Source of the DNA: Clostridia bacterium
GTDB taxonomy: Bacteria > Bacillota > Clostridia > TANB77 > CAG-508
Length of the DNA stretch: 41,606 nucleotides
Assembly: GCA_017404025.1 (NCBI GenBank)
Contig: JAFRDD010000051.1
Span: 1-41,606, forward strand
Reading direction: 5' to 3'
Numbering within the stretch: the first letter of the stretch is position 1; every line of letters starts with the position of its first letter. Made by a program: the position numbers and the translations under genes. Of this stretch, positions 41,504 to 41,606 are shown in pieces. The notes under the pieces were generated by a model that saw only the letters and a list, made by a program, of their open reading frames with translations, searched no databases and was not told the DNA's origin.

Positions 41504-41606
41504 CTAATATAATGTCAATCCTAATGTAGATTCAGAAATCAATTTATCTCCCAAATATAAGCCAATCTTATATCTATCATTATCTTTCCTTACATAATCA
41601 ATTTTA
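41504..41606 (-). CDS. C-terminal end of a possible outer-membrane protein (runs off the window)
   Basis: Only the last 33 residues are inside the window (ending DKLISESTLGLTLY, stop TAG). Alternating hydrophobic and polar residues with a final aromatic Tyr fit a terminal barrel strand, as in outer-membrane proteins. It ends 21 bases before the TonB receptor ATG in the same direction and may belong to the same unit. The call rests on a short fragment. Confidence 0.4.
   Translation of the reverse strand, partial: KIDYVRKDNDRYKIGLYLGDKLISESTLGLTLY

Noticed and set aside
1-41606. Alternative genetic code (TAG or TGA reassigned), as in some gut phages
   Set aside because: TAA, TAG and TGA all end credible genes here, and only the fibre gene and the VTC locus contain in-frame stops.
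1-41606. tRNA genes, insertion sequences, attachment sites or replication origin
   Set aside because: I saw no cloverleaf with a CCA-type end, no transposase or inverted terminal repeats, no long direct repeats and no iteron cluster, although reading by eye can miss these.

Overview
The window looks like part of the genome of a large, AT-rich (roughly 70% AT by eye) tailed phage with T4-like features that infects a member of the Bacteroidota. The phage signature is strong: a gp47/gp46 (SbcD/SbcC-type) recombination pair, a gp26-like baseplate hub protein, a repeat-rich tail-fibre gene, internal-head-protein-like leaders, gene-dense operons of small unknown ORFs with 1-4 base overlaps, and hairpin terminators. 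The Bacteroidota host is inferred from a TonB-dependent outer-membrane receptor, a lipoprotein with a classical lipobox, and the scarcity of Shine-Dalgarno sites. The standard genetic code fits: TAA, TAG and TGA all end genes here.

Layout. 1-5.1 kb: 5' part of a giant virion protein (minus strand). 5.1-10.1 kb: an unknown gene, then a plus-strand operon with gp47, a glycosyltransferase, gp46 and a lipoprotein. 10.1-11.4 kb: a papain-like protease with a membrane partner and a regulatory intergenic region. 11.4-17.2 kb: plus-strand virion genes (zinc-ribbon protein, gp26-like protein with an overlapping partner ORF, and a YadA-head-like fibre interrupted by one in-frame TGA). 17.3-21.8 kb: minus-strand early-type operons (NAD+-dependent DNA ligase, a DUF458 RNase-H-like protein). 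21.9-27 kb: plus-strand genes (PD-(D/E)XK nuclease, HAD phosphatase, then a run of small proteins sharing a capsid-targeting-like N-terminus, including an ADP-ribosyltransferase-like one, and a VTC-domain gene with a damaged 5' end). 27-33 kb: minus-strand early-type operons (metallophosphoesterase, NADAR protein, complete ClpX, small ORFs). 33-35.1 kb: a radical SAM enzyme next to two Cys/Gly-tailed paralogues. 35.1-41.6 kb: a NAD-salvage block (PnuC, SLOG/DUF2493, NadR-like enzyme, TonB-dependent receptor).

How the genes may work together. Seven genes make, use or handle NAD+/ADP-ribose: a possible outer-membrane import route (TonB receptor), inner-membrane nicotinamide riboside transport (PnuC), conversion to NAD+ (NadR-like), NAD+ consumption (LigA, a putative injected ADP-ribosyltransferase), and ADP-ribose handling (NADAR, SLOG). 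I infer that the phage manages the NAD pool, perhaps against NAD-depleting or ADP-ribosylating defences. Two promoter classes can be read directly: an early-type promoter (TTGAATTT, then CTATATT starting exactly 21 bases later) found six times on the minus strand, and a late-type AT box (TTTTTATATATA or TATAAATA) ending 15-19 bases before virion-type start codons.
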